DNA from: Camillea tinctor
Taxonomy: Eukaryota > Ascomycota > Sordariomycetes > Xylariales > Xylariaceae
NCBI GenBank assembly: GCA_022578605.1
Contig: MU394061.1
Span: 434,001-498,000, forward strand
Length of the DNA stretch: 64,000 bases
Direction: 5' to 3'
This document shows positions 22,898-34,984 of this stretch, in pieces. The notes beneath the pieces were generated by a model. That model had not been told where the DNA came from. It saw only the letters and a program-made list of their open reading frames with translations, and did no database searches. The translations under genes and the position numbers were made by a program. Position 1 is the stretch's first letter. Each line of letters opens with the position of its first letter.

Positions 22898-24218
22898 CTA
22901 CACCACATAGTGGCCCTCCTCCCCCGTTGCATAATTCTTCAAATGCGCTCTAGTCATCTTATCCATCATCAGTACCGTCTGCCCAGAGAAGTAGCCCACA
23001 TGTGGGGAGAGGGTAAGGTTAAGATCCCTCGCGTCTTCCGCGAGAAGAACGCTGTCTTCTACTGAGCTGGCTGGCTCCCTGTCATACACGTCGACCGCGG
23101 CGCCGGAAATGCGGTTCTCGCGCAGTGCCTGCACCAGCACGACGTTGTTCACGACGCCCCCTCGCCCGGCGTTTATGACCACTGCTTCTGGACGCATGGC
23201 TGCGAATTCGGGACCGTCGAGCATGTTCGCAGTTTCGGGGGTTAGCGGGCAGGTGATGAAGAGCACGGTGGCGGAGCGGATCACCTCGTCAAAAGGGGTA
23301 CGGGTTACGCTGCTGTTGCCATTGCTGCTGGTGCTCTCGTTGCCGTTTTGAGCTGGTGTGTTTGTAGTGGCACCACCTGGTTTTGTTTTACGTCCCGAGA
23401 TGAGCACTTTCATACCCAAGGCCTCGCATAACGTCGCAAGGCGTTTTCCTTAAATGCGCCTCGATCAGTACCATATCGCAGGTAAGCAGTTGGCGCCTTT
23501 ATGGAGAGATCTCGTACCAATGAATCCATAACCAAAAATCCCGACCACTTCTTGACAAAGAGCAACAGGAGGATTCCCATTAGCCATCTTCATCTTGTGG
23601 GAAGCATTGCCCTCTCTTTTCCAGATGTTCTTGCCGTTCTCGTCAACATCCCTCAGCACATTGTGCATGGTCACTGTCCCCCGCCTCGCGGCGAAATACT
23701 ACATTGCCACACTAGCATGAGAAAATACTGACTGTAGACTGGGCTACTAGGTAAGTGCTCACCATGCTTAAGCAATGCTCGGCAACAGCCAGAGAAGTCG
23801 ACCCGGGAGAATTGGCGACCCGGATGCCGCGCCGCCGGCATTCCTCGAGATCAATGTGGTTTGTGCCTACGCTAGGGACAATAACGAATTTCCTTAAGGA
23901 CATGTCAGAGTTACGATATCGTATGATATGATCCATGTACCATGCTATGGATATGGAATTTATTGTAGCCTACAGGTAGGGGGCCTCGCCCAGACTCTCC
24001 CCGTTTATAGGCGCTTGTGTAGCGATAACGATGCTAGCTTGCTGCACACGCTCACGGATCTCGTGAGTCTGGACCATATAGTGGTAGGATATGAGCTCGT
24101 GAGACTGTGGCGCGGTGTCGACATTGTCGAGGATGAAGTTTATCCCATCGAGTAGGACGATTACCTCGTGGGTGGAGGATGGTAATTTCTGGGGATGCTT
24201 GAGCTCGTCCCCCGCCAT
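22898..24218 (-). CDS. D-isomer-specific 2-hydroxyacid dehydrogenase (368 aa)
   Basis: Four exons: 23974-24218, 23763-23892, 23518-23698 and 22898-23448. Introns are 23893-23973, 23699-23762 and 23449-23517, and phases close exactly. It should reduce 2-keto acids (glyoxylate/hydroxypyruvate/phosphoglycerate type) with NAD(P)H in the cytosol. After SVGTNHIDLEECRRRGI comes the dinucleotide motif GYGFIG (Gly181-Gly183-Gly186, completed across intron 3). The catalytic triad is Arg281 (NAGRGG), Glu310 (YDREP) and His335 (SPHVGY). A Ser/Asn/Gly-rich insertion at ~205-235 lies after the cofactor fold and is unusual; its (agc/aac)n-like DNA looks like a triplet expansion. The start is the ATG at 24218; the frame extends upstream only through TTG. 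It is tandem with the GH5 gene on the same strand. Confidence 0.88.
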
Positions 24219-26090
24219 GGTTATTCCCTGAAGATATTCCAAGCTCTAGTCTAGCAGCTAGTTATTTGGGTTGGGTTTCCCCTCTTTCCTCGGCCTGGCT
24301 TGGCTTATAAAGGCTCTTTTGTGATACACGAGAACGACCAATATTAGGTACTGAGTTGTTGTTAAATATGTTTACACTATATCTTGACTCTCAAGCCTCA
24401 CACGTACATATTGCCAAGACTCCGCTAGTAAGACAATAGTCCATGATTGGAACGTATGAATGCAATGATGCCAACATGCATACGATACTCGGGTATAGAT
24501 AGGAGCATAGTTTTCGTAGAGGTCGAAGAAACAGCTTGGAACTGCAAGTTCCCTTGAGACCATAAGAGAATTATTAGTGCAATACGATTATCAATCTCTC
24601 GTCACATAGAACATATCTATTATCCAGTTCCTGTCCCCCTTGTAGTACCCCGGGTGTCAGTAACCGAGACGACCGGGGTAATTTCCCCACATTCGACTTA
24701 TAACTCGTCCGTTACTTTGAGTCAATATCATGATATCACATCCCAAGATGTGCTTGCACTCAAGCAATTATTATCGAATAGCATCAATGCTTAACTCCTC
24801 AATGAATGCTTGAAGCTGTCTGGACTCCAGGGTTACTAAGTAAATACAATGTCGTAGTGTACTTACCTGCTTTCTACTTATCAATGATCATTGCCAACTT
24901 GTTATTATTTCCTTTATTTTACTCTATGTATTCTGATAGTATACCTTATATTATGAAATAATTGAAGCAGCATAATGCATATAACATGATACCTTTTAAG
25001 GTTATATGTTATACAAGTATAAGCAGGTACATGATGAGGTACATTACAGTGATTGCTATGCAGTATGGATGTGACTTGGTACTTATTAATGTAGTCAATC
25101 ATGTGATACTTTTTGCTTTGGGTGTTGGTCCATACAGTAGTACCTAGGTACACTGTCCGGCTATCCGGGCCAATAAACTCAGAATTGTCTCTGAATACAA
25201 TTAAGTTAGGTTAGTTGAAACTCCACATGCGATTTCTCAGGGTTGTGCCTTGTCTAAAACCTTTTAGGTAAATAACCCAAAAAGTGCATCTTCGTTCTCC
25301 TGCCAACAATCAATAATTACTTTTAACCTTTTATCAACATTAAGACTTTTTATTTCTTCATATCCATAATTTTTAGAAGTATAACAAAATTGCATTGTTT
25401 GGCTCGTCAAGCAAAAGAGCATCGCACGAGAGACCTGGATTAGTCTGCTCACATAGGGAGAAGATAGTCCAGATCTGACGATAGCGCATCAAGGTTTCGC
25501 CCAGTGGTGGACGATAGACACAGCACGGGGAAGCTGATTGCCCGATTGTGGCCGGGGTGACCCACCTCACGATCTTAGGGGAAGGCAGTTTACTGGAGAT
25601 AGTGGATGCTCTTTCAGGCACTAATTACACTGAATGACGCCCGAGAAGCTAAAACCTCGTCGGGTGGCGGCGGAAACCTTTTTTTATTTTTATTTCTTAC
25701 CCCCTCTCTCCTTCTTTGTTAAACCAACCCTTGTAAATCAGTGGACTTGATTTTACCAGCTGGCAAGATAAACTTTGACGGTTTATAGCGGTCTGTAAGG
25801 GCCTATGACTTCACTACCGATATCTTTCGATCATTTTCTCCGAATCTTCTCCAACTTTTACCTTTTTTCCATTATTCTTCCCAACATCTCCCCCTCCCCC
25901 TTTCAAACCCCCATCAGCAACACCATTGATCTGGACCTAGCAAAGTTAACTACCAACCTGTCTGATGTTCGTATGATCCGTGATATTTGTTTTGATCAAG
26001 TGCATAAATGCCTACGCCTACGACTACGTGAAACTCTACCGGCTTCTTCATGGACCTTGCTTTCTGACTTGATGCTCTGATCATTCGACA
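24219..26090. other. Intergenic and promoter of the Avt-like gene
   Basis: No gene supported. 24900-25250 is AT-rich. 25680-25920 is pyrimidine-rich (ctttttttattttt, cccctctctcc), typical of a fungal promoter/leader before the ATG at 26091. Confidence 0.5.
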
Positions 26091-27857
26091 ATGGACAACA
26101 ACGCCCCGGTAGCAGCCCAATCGATCCGCGATGCTCAGATCATCGCTGAACATCTGCCCTCGGGCTACACTGCTGAGTTTGATGGCACACCTATCAGCCC
26201 TGCTCTAACTCCCCAGGCTGACGATGACGTCGACTCCGAGACTGGGAACTCGTCTCTCAAGCTGCAAGGTGGTGACATGCATCGCGAGATATTCAAGCAG
26301 GCCGCCCGTGCCAAGATGCACAAGAGAGCGGCCACGTTCCACTATCCCCGCGTTCCCTCCCAAAACGACGTGATCGATGGCTTGGCTGTGAGCGAACAAT
26401 TGGCCCCCGGTGGTTTTCGAAGAGCCTTTCTTCGCCAGAAGCGACATGACAAGATTTGGGCCTCTAGGATCCCTATCACTAGGGATTTTGTCGAGTTCTT
26501 AGACCTTTACGGAAGTTTTGCTGGAGAGGATCTTGCTGATTCCGACGACGATGAAGCAATTCTGTCCGACGAGACAGGAGAAGCCGAGGAAGGTGAAGCT
26601 GCCGAAGGTGACGAGCGCCCAACCGAGACCAGACCGCTGCTTGGACGCCGTAGGAGAAGCTCACGAGGTCCGCGGCCCGCTACTACTGGCACTAGTAAGA
26701 CTTTCTTCACCTTGCTGAAGGCCTTCATTGGCACTGGGATAATGTTCCTACCGAAAGCCTTCAACAATGGGGGTATCCTATTCTCTACCATCACCATGTT
26801 GGTCGTCTCGTCTGTTACCATGCTCGCCTTCCATCTCCTCCTAGCCTGCAAAGCACGACATGGTGGCGGTTATGGAGAGATTGGTGAGGCGATTGCTGGC
26901 AACACAATGCGGTCTTTGATATTGGGGTCCATTACTCTATCCCAGCTTGGCTTTGTGTGCGCCGGTATAGTGTTTGTGGCGGAAAACATGACTTCGTTCC
27001 TGGAGGCTGTATCCCACGGGACCAGCCCCTTATCAACTACGACTCTCATCCTACTCCAGCTCATCGTTCTCATTCCTCTCGCTTTTATACGGAACATTGC
27101 CAAACTTAGCCCCAGCGCTGTTCTTGCCGATGTTTGCATCCTCATCGGTCTAGTCTATATCTATTATTATGATATTGCCCACCTTATCACCGACGGTATG
27201 CACAAAACCGTAGTCATGTTTAACCCAGATAAGTACACGATGACCATTGGGTCTGCTATCTTTACTTTCGAAGGCATCGGTCTCATTCTGCCCATTCAAT
27301 CCTCCATGGCGAAACCCGAACGCTTTGAGTGGCTTTTGGGCATCGTTATGGCTCTTATCACCGTTTTATTCACAGCTGTCGGTGCCCTCTGCTATGCCAC
27401 ATTTGGCGAGAACACTTCCATCGAAGTGATCAACAACTACCCGCAAACCAGCAAGTTCGTCAACGCTGTCCAGTTCCTGTACGCCCTCGCGGTCCTCGTC
27501 GGCACCCCCGTACAACTCTTCCCTGCCGTTAGAATCATCGAGGGTAGGATTTTTGGCTCTCACTCGGGGAAGAAGAGCGTGCGGACCAAGTGGATCAAGA
27601 ATGGGCTTAGGACAACATTGATCGTCATCTGTTGCCTCATTGCCATCTGGGGCGCGGGCAGCCTCGACAGATTCGTGGCACTTATTGGGTCGGTGGCTTG
27701 CGTTCCCTTGGTCTATATTTACCCGGCGTTCCTGCATTACAAAGGCGTTGCAACTTCGACAGCCGCCAAGGTCGGTGATATCATCTTCATGGCGGTCGGG
27801 CTCATCGCGATGATATACACGACTACTATCACCATTATCAACAGCTTTATGGGCTAG
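26091..27857 (+). CDS. Vacuolar amino-acid transporter, Avt3/Avt4-like
   Basis: A single-exon gene of 588 residues. A ~200-residue hydrophilic N-terminus, with an acidic stretch (~145-175, DDDEA, EAEEGEAAEGDE) and a basic RRRRSSR patch, precedes an Aa_trans (AAAP) domain. The domain starts at SKTFFTLLKAFIGTGIMFLPKAFNNGG, and about eleven hydrophobic segments follow to residue 588. The long soluble N-terminus and the start motif are those of Avt3/Avt4-type proteins that export neutral amino acids from the vacuole. Well-conserved codon use and higher GC than the flanks suggest a core-genome gene. It lies alone, with 1.9 kb upstream and over 2.7 kb downstream free of genes. Confidence 0.9.
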   Translation: MDNNAPVAAQSIRDAQIIAEHLPSGYTAEFDGTPISPALTPQADDDVDSETGNSSLKLQGGDMHREIFKQAARAKMHKRAATFHYPRVPSQNDVIDGLAVSEQLAPGGFRRAFLRQKRHDKIWASRIPITRDFVEFLDLYGSFAGEDLADSDDDEAILSDETGEAEEGEAAEGDERPTETRPLLGRRRRSSRGPRPATTGTSKTFFTLLKAFIGTGIMFLPKAFNNGGILFSTITMLVVSSVTMLAFHLLLACKARHGGGYGEIGEAIAGNTMRSLILGSITLSQLGFVCAGIVFVAENMTSFLEAVSHGTSPLSTTTLILLQLIVLIPLAFIRNIAKLSPSAVLADVCILIGLVYIYYYDIAHLITDGMHKTVVMFNPDKYTMTIGSAIFTFEGIGLILPIQSSMAKPERFEWLLGIVMALITVLFTAVGALCYATFGENTSIEVINNYPQTSKFVNAVQFLYALAVLVGTPVQLFPAVRIIEGRIFGSHSGKKSVRTKWIKNGLRTTLIVICCLIAIWGAGSLDRFVALIGSVACVPLVYIYPAFLHYKGVATSTAAKVGDIIFMAVGLIAMIYTTTITIINSFMG

Positions 27858-30608
27858 GCGTTTGATTTTTTTTTATGTTTGGACTTTTCATTTATAATCA
27901 CATGGATGCATCAGATACTAATATACAGATGGATATCGTGAAGCGAAAGGGGGGGGGAGAATTGGTCTTCTTTTCAGCATTCTCACCATTACTATAGGAG
28001 TATTAACGGAAGCGCATGCTTTTTTTGAGATTATTAATTGAATATAGCCCGTCATTGGTTTCTGGCCATTACGTTCATTGCTGATGCTAGGCCTTGTTCG
28101 CAGGCAGCTAGCTCAAGTCGTTCCCGGCGGGTCCACAAAAACCCCCCTATTATCAACCTACCACCTTCCCTCTTCCGTGCTACTACAGTTTTACACAACA
28201 TTTGGCTAACCGTGATGCATTTAGCTCCGGGATTCATTGGTCTTTCTGTCGCTCCGGGTTACATTCATGTCCCTCTGTGTTATTCTTGCAGGCGTGTGTA
28301 GTGCGATAGTCCAATATGTGCATGCTTACCTAATGACGATAGTATGATTATGGGGTGTAGCCATTGGCTGGAGAAATTGGTGATTATGATGGTGATATGT
28401 AGTTGTACGACAGAATGAGATGGTGGGTGTAGGGTTTCTGGAAGCATCTAGGTATTGATAGATGATACCTAATCGATGATGATCTCTGCTCTCGCTCCAA
28501 GGCCTAAAGGATGGCATTATTTGATCGCCAGTGGTTATTGATATTTATCATACAATAGTATGATCAAGGTGGATAGCTTTAGCTAGGTATATAAGCCTTC
28601 AAATACAGAAATAGACATCTCATTAGTGAATAATGAAAGTCTTGAGAGGATGATAATAACACAAGCTCTTTCCTCTTCTATCATTGCATCTCTAGTCCTT
28701 CGTAGTTTCTAGAATTCCTTTGCCTAGGTACAGGTTGCTCCTTTCACATGTTGTTTCCTCCCACCACTATAAGACCTCATGTCAATAATTAAGTAAAGTA
28801 TCGGATGAGTCGGGTGAAATGTCTAGGTGTTTAGTACACTTGTCTGCATCACGTTTGATGTAGCTAGCAGGGAGACATGGTTTCTAAGCATACTAAGGGT
28901 AACATTGGCGCCTTCTCATTCTATAGTTGGCATGAGGATATGAACGGTAAAGGGTATGTCTCGTAATTTAGGTATGATTAAAGGTACTACCGAATCTTAG
29001 GACGTAGAGTGTGGTACTAGGTAATTTACTAGAATCACAGAACATGATCCGATAGTTACTCAGAACCTTCATCCGACCATAGACTTGGCTTAAGGGGGGA
29101 TTCGGTGTAGAGGTCACAGTTACACATCAAATAGTAATGAGTCAAGGATAGGCAATGAAGCATCGATATGTACTACGTGTCTATGAAGTCCTAGACTGGA
29201 ATACAGCAGCCCGATGTGTTGTTCCCTTGTGATCCTTTCTTAGACACATTTACTTTCATCCTCTTTTTCCCCCACTGCCTCAAAGATGATACATTTCGTC
29301 TCACCATATCACCATACCATATTCATTGCTCCATCTCATCAACATAGGATGGAGGGTTGCACGCTAAGATAGAATTACGTCTCAGGGGTCACGGTTGTCA
29401 ACGTTCCATAATACGTTAAGAGTTCCAGGTCTAGGAATTAAAATGTTAAGGTATTGTACCGCATAAAGTCTTCCCTATCACCTCGCCGTGAATAATAAGC
29501 ACATCATTATCAACGCGGATGAAGGTAATGTCTTTCCACAGTACTACGTATAACGTTTAGAGTCATTAGTAGTACAGCTATTCAGGGGCATGAATAGTGT
29601 TAATATCAAGGGGGTCAAGGGGTCTAGGCGTCAACAGTCCCGGTATAGCATATATAGTATCTACATCCGATATACCTTTCAATACTTTGCTTCAGCCCCT
29701 TAACATCGCGTAGGCAGAGAGTACGTAGGTACATGGCCCGAACGCGTGATCACGCGTGCAAGACGCGTCCATTCTCCCGTAATCACCCCCTTCCTTCTCC
29801 TTCTCCTAGCAACGGTACTTCTGTACCTTTTTGCCCCGCCGTTTGTCTAATTATTCACATGTATTCTCCCATTGTTCGTATGTACCTAGCAAACCGCCGA
29901 CCCCACCTGCCATCTGTTAGCCCCTATTGTCACCCTCCACGCCTATTGTTCTGGTGATGTTTGCGCCGATAAGGACATTTCCTCCATAGTAACGGCACAA
30001 TAGAACAATAGACAAGCGAGCTTTCGGCTGCATGATTGACAAGAATCGATTAGGGCCTCGCTTAGGGCTTTCGCAGTTCCTGGGTGGTATAAAACACTGG
30101 ACAGATCCCCATCCTCTGCTCATTTCCCTCCCCCTCTCCTCTTCCTCTTCATCATCCACCCACCACCCACCACCCACAACCAACTCATAACACATAACTC
30201 CTAACCATTCACCCTCTTCCCCCATATATCATCGCGCAGGCTCGCTTCGAAATTTATGCTGCTGTTGATGAATTCAACAGTAGCTTCCTAACAACAATTA
30301 ATTCCTAATTAATAATTTCCTAAATCACGCCACTCAGCCATTAACCCCCAATAACGTGGCTAATATACTAAGCCTGGTACTTATTCTCTTTTACCCTCCC
30401 TTTCTCTATCCTATCCTTTCCTTTCCTAACCCATGAATACCACATTCTGTTACTAACTTACATTGTCCTCATAGCACTGGAGGCATTCCAGGTGCGGCAA
30501 ACAAAAGAGAATGTTCATAAAGAACTTCTCTAGGTAGCCACCTAGTAAGGCTAGTGTCCTGAAGCGAGAGGGCGCAGACAAGTAACCCTGTCTTCCACGC
30601 TGGTGCAT
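27858..30608. other. Long gene-poor stretch
   Basis: No gene supported. Contains a poly-G-like tract near 27949 and many tacctaggta-type strings. A pyrimidine-rich (ccaccc)n stretch at 30120-30220 looks promoter-like and leads into the hairpin-rich region. Confidence 0.45.
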
Positions 30609-30714
30609 CTTCAGGATTCTAACCGCCAGCATGTGCGCGAGCCTCCTACCTTCTACAACATGAGAGCGAAGAGTATGCCGGCTCGCGCACGTGCTGGCGT
30701 TTGGAATCCTGGAG
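30609..30714. repeat. Inverted repeat, ~35-bp arms
   Basis: Arms at 30609-30643 and 30680-30714. They share ggattc, cgccagca and gtgcgcgagcc, with a few mismatches. Confidence 0.7.
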
Positions 30715-31106
30715 CTACAAGCAGGGTTACTTGCACTGGGCACTAAGGCAAGAGGACGAGAGCGCCGAGATTGATAAGGCAGTGGTTGATGAGCAGTAGT
30801 CATGATGTAAGGTCTTTTTTCTTTTTTTCCTTTTCTCTTTCTTGTCTGCCTACCTCAATCAGGAAATATATCCTTTCAAATACTAACATTCTTCTTTCAC
30901 AGCTGAACGGCCTGCTGGTGCTTCCGGTATGGCCGGTAATTACCATGGGCAATCCACGAACGACCCTGATACTGGATCCTGCTTGGACCGGTTCAGGACC
31001 CCACCAACGCCGGCAATCCTGACTAACTTTTCTTGAACGCCGGCTTCAGCTGCTTGCCGAGGTTGGCCGCGGGTTCAGGATGCAGGTAGTTCCATATTGC
31101 ATGTCG

Positions 31107-31173
31107 GGACTCCTAAACTGCTTTGATCCAACAAGTATGACCCATTCATTGGATCAAAGCTGTTTAGGAGTCC
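31107..31173. repeat. Inverted repeat, ~25-bp arms
   Basis: ggactcctaaactgctttga pairs with tcaaagctgtttaggagtcc across a short spacer containing cccattcatt. Confidence 0.8.
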
Positions 31174-32091
31174 AGCATGGAGTTCGGGACTACTCACAAC
31201 ACGAGAAACCCCCCTGATATGGGGCCCCCAGCTTCGGCGCCTTGGATCGACACCTGATACTAGGGGCTGCGTTGTGGGCAAGGTTCCAAGCCCATATTCC
31301 AGAGCTGACTGTGGCAAGGCCAACCAACAATGATACTCGATCACGGATATACCATCCTGATCAATGAGTCCTTGACTGGCTGGCCTTGGGTGTGGGATGT
31401 TTTCCTTAAAGCACCTGTGGTGGGTGGCATAAAAAGAAAAAAGAAAAAAATCCTAATCTCTCTGGTCGATGTCTTGGGCTGTCCCTGCTTGGGTCAACTC
31501 AGGGCGTTATGGGTCGCAGGACGATCAGTAACCCAGTGTTGGTAGCCGGTATGTTTAACATCCTCATTTCATCGATGGCAGTGCCGTGGGTGTAATCAAA
31601 ATAGTGACTAACAGGCTTCCAACCTAGTGAGCAAGAGATATCAAAGAGAACGATGCCCCAACCGCCGCATTCTCCAGGGCTCGTCCCGCCTGGACGCCTG
31701 GACCACACGTGGCCGATGGGGGGCTGCTTGCCCGCGAGATAACTTGGATTTAAAGACATAAAATACGCCATAAATTCATCAATGTCTCTACGGTGCCGGT
31801 AAATCCTTCTTTAAGGACCCGGGCAGTCCCGGTCCTCTCATTCAGGCTAGAGTCTGGGATGATACGGAGACTGTGCTGCTGGTGTTTCTGGCGGCTGCTT
31901 GCTACCAGTAACAACCAAAATGCCATCGTCGTGCACCATACAACCCTTCTTCACTACGAGGCGTACCACATAGCCTCGTTTAGAAGCTCGCAGCAAGGAC
32001 CCTTGACAGCTACAACAATCCTAATCTACAATAATGGCGAGGTCACCACCATTATTGGAGACTAAACAGTCTACACCACTAGACCAAATGT

Positions 32092-32154
32092 AGCTTCGTT
32101 ACCACCATAGTGGTGTGGAAGTCATAACACTACCACTATGGTGATAGCGAAGCT
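32092..32154. repeat. Inverted repeat with loop GGAAGTCATA
   Basis: agcttcgttaccaccatagt pairs with accactatggtgatagcgaa. The loop at 32117-32126 resembles that of the hairpin at 32458-32545. Confidence 0.8.
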
Positions 32155-32457
32155 GCGTCACCATTGTGTGGCTGTTGTTGTCCTCGCAATAATTCCCAAA
32201 GACGGCTCCACCACACCATTGACTCCTAACAGTCGGGGTGAGGGTGACTCTTCTAAAAACACTCCACATCGAAAGCGCACCGGCTTGATCGATCAAAGCC
32301 GTGTGTTTTCCCGGTCGTCGATTTCCTATAATGCCCTCAACGTAGGTGCGAACACCAGGACCCCAAGATCCCGGAGAGGCGTAAATGGGCGGGCCTAGAT
32401 AGGGCAAAATTCCTAAATGTTATGCTCTATCCTAACTAAGAGGCGTAACATGGGGTG

Positions 32458-32545
32458 CCTCTTCAACTTCTCCGTCTGCATCTTTTTCTGCTTCTTGAAG
32501 TCATAAAAGAAGCAGAAAAAGAAGCAGACGGAGCAGTTGAAGAGG
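32458..32545. repeat. Inverted repeat, ~40-bp arms, loop with GAAGTCATA
   Basis: cctcttcaact...ctgcttctt pairs with aagaagcag...agttgaagagg almost perfectly. Confidence 0.85.
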
Positions 32546-32860
32546 TCACCTTCACCCTCATCCTAGGGAACGCCCGCCACCATCCCAGACTCCACCCCCG
32601 AAACCGACCCTCTCGGTTTCCACGTTTATAACCCACCTTCCATGGTGTGTGTGCGGACGTTGTGACGACAACGCCGCCACGGTGGTGGGCTGGTCGATCC
32701 CGAGATCAACTTCATAAACCCGGTGTCATCATCGGCAGCTGGGCTCCGAGGCCACAATAACGGGCCGTGGACAGAGCTCGGCGACAGCTCCTAAAGAAAA
32801 TGTCATGAATGCTCCATGGGGGCTGCTTGCCTCCTGGGCTTCATAAATGCCGGTTCCTAA

Positions 32861-32928
32861 TTCACTTCCAGGGACACTATGCATGTCTTTATAGCATTGT
32901 GGGCTTGCGAAGTGTCACTGGAAGTGAA
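32861..32928. repeat. Inverted repeat, ~21-bp arms
   Basis: ttcacttccagggacact pairs with agtgtcactggaagtgaa. Confidence 0.75.
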
Positions 32929-33366
32929 CCACTACCTTGGGAAGGACTTGGGACTCCTGCCGTCCGTGATGGCGACATGGTACATCAGAGACTGCTTGTC
33001 AAGGACTGGCAGGAGTCCTAAATCCACTACCCCACCTACTAGTTCTGCTGCCAGTTCTGCTGACGCACCCGGTGTAGCCTCCGCCACCACCACAAAGCGG
33101 GATGAAGAAGACAACAGCCAAAGTCTTTTCGTCAGACAGGACAGTCCCGAGGGTGGTGGAAAGGGTGCCAGTGATGGTTTCGGCCCTAGCCAGAGCCCGC
33201 CCGATACCTCTAGTCCTAGCCTCAACATTCCCGGCAGTGGAGGTGCCCAGGCTGTGGCGGTCTGACTGCTGTCGGTTGTAACTTGCTTCTTCAAACATTG
33301 GGTGTCCTGGGGTGCGTGCCCAGGGCACCGGGTGGGATCGAGCTGATCAGATAGTGGATAAGGGGG

Positions 33367-33538
33367 CCGTTTCACGAATATGGATTCGGTGTTTTTGAAG
33401 ACCGGTGCACACTTTCTCAATCTGGTTTGGGTAATCAGGGGCTGCTTGCCTTCTCCTCCTATTACAGGTTGAGACAGCGTGCAGCGGTCTTCAAAAGGCC
33501 TGAATTCATAAAGGCCTGGATCCATATCCGTGAAACGG
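33367..33538. repeat. 172-bp quasi-palindrome centred on GGC-TGCTT-GCC
   Basis: Outer ends ccgtttcacg and cgtgaaacgg. Inner matches are atatgga/tccatat, tgaagaccg/cggtcttca, and the pair flanking the apex. The TGCTT is at 33443-33447. The right arm has a small internal duplication of aggcct. Confidence 0.85.
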
Positions 33539-33820
33539 TCCCCTCACTATGCCTCAAGTCTATTGACCGCACGAGGCCCCGTTGGTCGACGCCCTCCTAG
33601 CTAGCTAGCAGGTGTAAGCGTCGGCGACGGCGCCTGTGACGTGGGGCCGGCGATCGGTACGAAAGGAACGTGCCAGTTCCCGGGCCGCCGCGCTCCAGGA
33701 ACTGACCGAAGGGACTATTGTCAAACATGGCTTAATCTAAGTCTGCTGCTTGCAGATCTTCTTCCCTTAAACCGCGAACGTACGGTATGGTGTCGAGCCA
33801 TTGAAATCACCTTCGATTTC

Positions 33821-33849
33821 TGCTGTGAAGACTGCTTGTCTTCACAGCA
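33821..33849. repeat. Perfect 12-bp hairpin with TGCTT loop
   Basis: tgctgtgaagac, then TGCTT (33833-33837), then gtcttcacagca. Confidence 0.9.
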
Positions 33850-34175
33850 AAGGTTCGTCGTCCCACACCTACCCAACGAAGACCAGGATCCTCAAGCGGT
33901 AATAGGTATTGATACTGAAGGCATATCTGTGAGCTCGCAGAGTGTTTCAATGTTTCAATACCTATACGTTTGTGGATTAGGAGTCCTGGGCGCTCACAGT
34001 TGTAAGTTATCTGCTTTTCTCTACACAACCCCTATATATCTACCCCTGAGTTACGTCTATCTTTGGTATTCCAGCCATCAAACCGTATGATCGTAATTTC
34101 CTAACATACCTTCATCTAGGGAGATCCACGCCGTTCGAATTTGACGGTAAGGAGGACTCCGCCATAGCCCTGATA

Positions 34176-34232
34176 GAAGGCAACGAACAATGGCCTTGCA
34201 AAGAGAACGCAAGGTCATTGTTCGTTGCTTTC
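34176..34232. repeat. Inverted repeat, ~25-bp arms
   Basis: gaaggcaacgaacaatg pairs with cattgttcgttgctttc. The loop is around aagagaa. Confidence 0.8.
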
Positions 34233-34298
34233 GATCAGGACAACTGTGTGGCGAACATGGACGATGCTGTCGGCATGATGTCCGGCCGGGCCGGGGCC

Positions 34299-34323
34299 GA
34301 GGATATGATGCTTTCATATCCTC
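34299..34323. repeat. Perfect 10-bp hairpin with TGCTT loop
   Basis: gaggatatga, TGCTT (34309-34313), tcatatcctc. Confidence 0.9.
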
Positions 34324-34552
34324 ACAACATAAATGCATGCAGGAGAGGACACCCTTCCCACGGACGTCGCAGCTTTGCCGGCTTCAGTAAACGCGCGAGG
34401 CGGGCCTAGAAGCTGTTCCGTTGACGAGGCGCGGGTCCTCCAGCCGAGCAAAGTTGAAAGAATCCTAAATGCATGCCAGCCCGGCCGAAGATAAAATAAG
34501 TTCACGGAACAGACTACTGCCATCACGGGTCCTATCCCATACGTAAGTCTGC

Positions 34553-34658
34553 CATAGCATCATCAAAGCTGTTGACGGCATCACACCGACTTCGCTCGCC
34601 ATTCAATGGTGTTGCCGGACGTCGTGCCGATGCCGTAAATTGCTTCGATGATGCCATG
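34553..34658. repeat. Inverted repeat, ~45-bp imperfect arms
   Basis: gcatcatcaaagc pairs with gcttcgatgatgc, and gacggcatc with gatgccgt. The apex lies near cgccattcaatggtg. Confidence 0.7.
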
Positions 34659-34984
34659 ACCGATCCATGGACTAGGGCCTGTGGTGTTCAGTAAGGGGAC
34701 GAGGTCGAGATGTGGGAAGAGGGTGACGGCAGCCGCTGTTGCTGCCGGGGAAGTGGCCGAATGGGATAGAGCGAGCCGGGTAGAGCGAGGTATGCGAGAC
34801 TGGTCTCACTTAGCAGCCAGTTCCACCTCAGCAGGTCCAGCTGGGTAAGTCATCGCAGAAATTCCTTATCCCACGCTATTTCCCAGTTGCCCACGATACA
34901 GAAGCCCTTTTGGTCCTTTTATAGGGTTCTATCCACCTATAATATTCCTCTTTGCTTACACTTTTGATATAGGGATGGCGGTGC

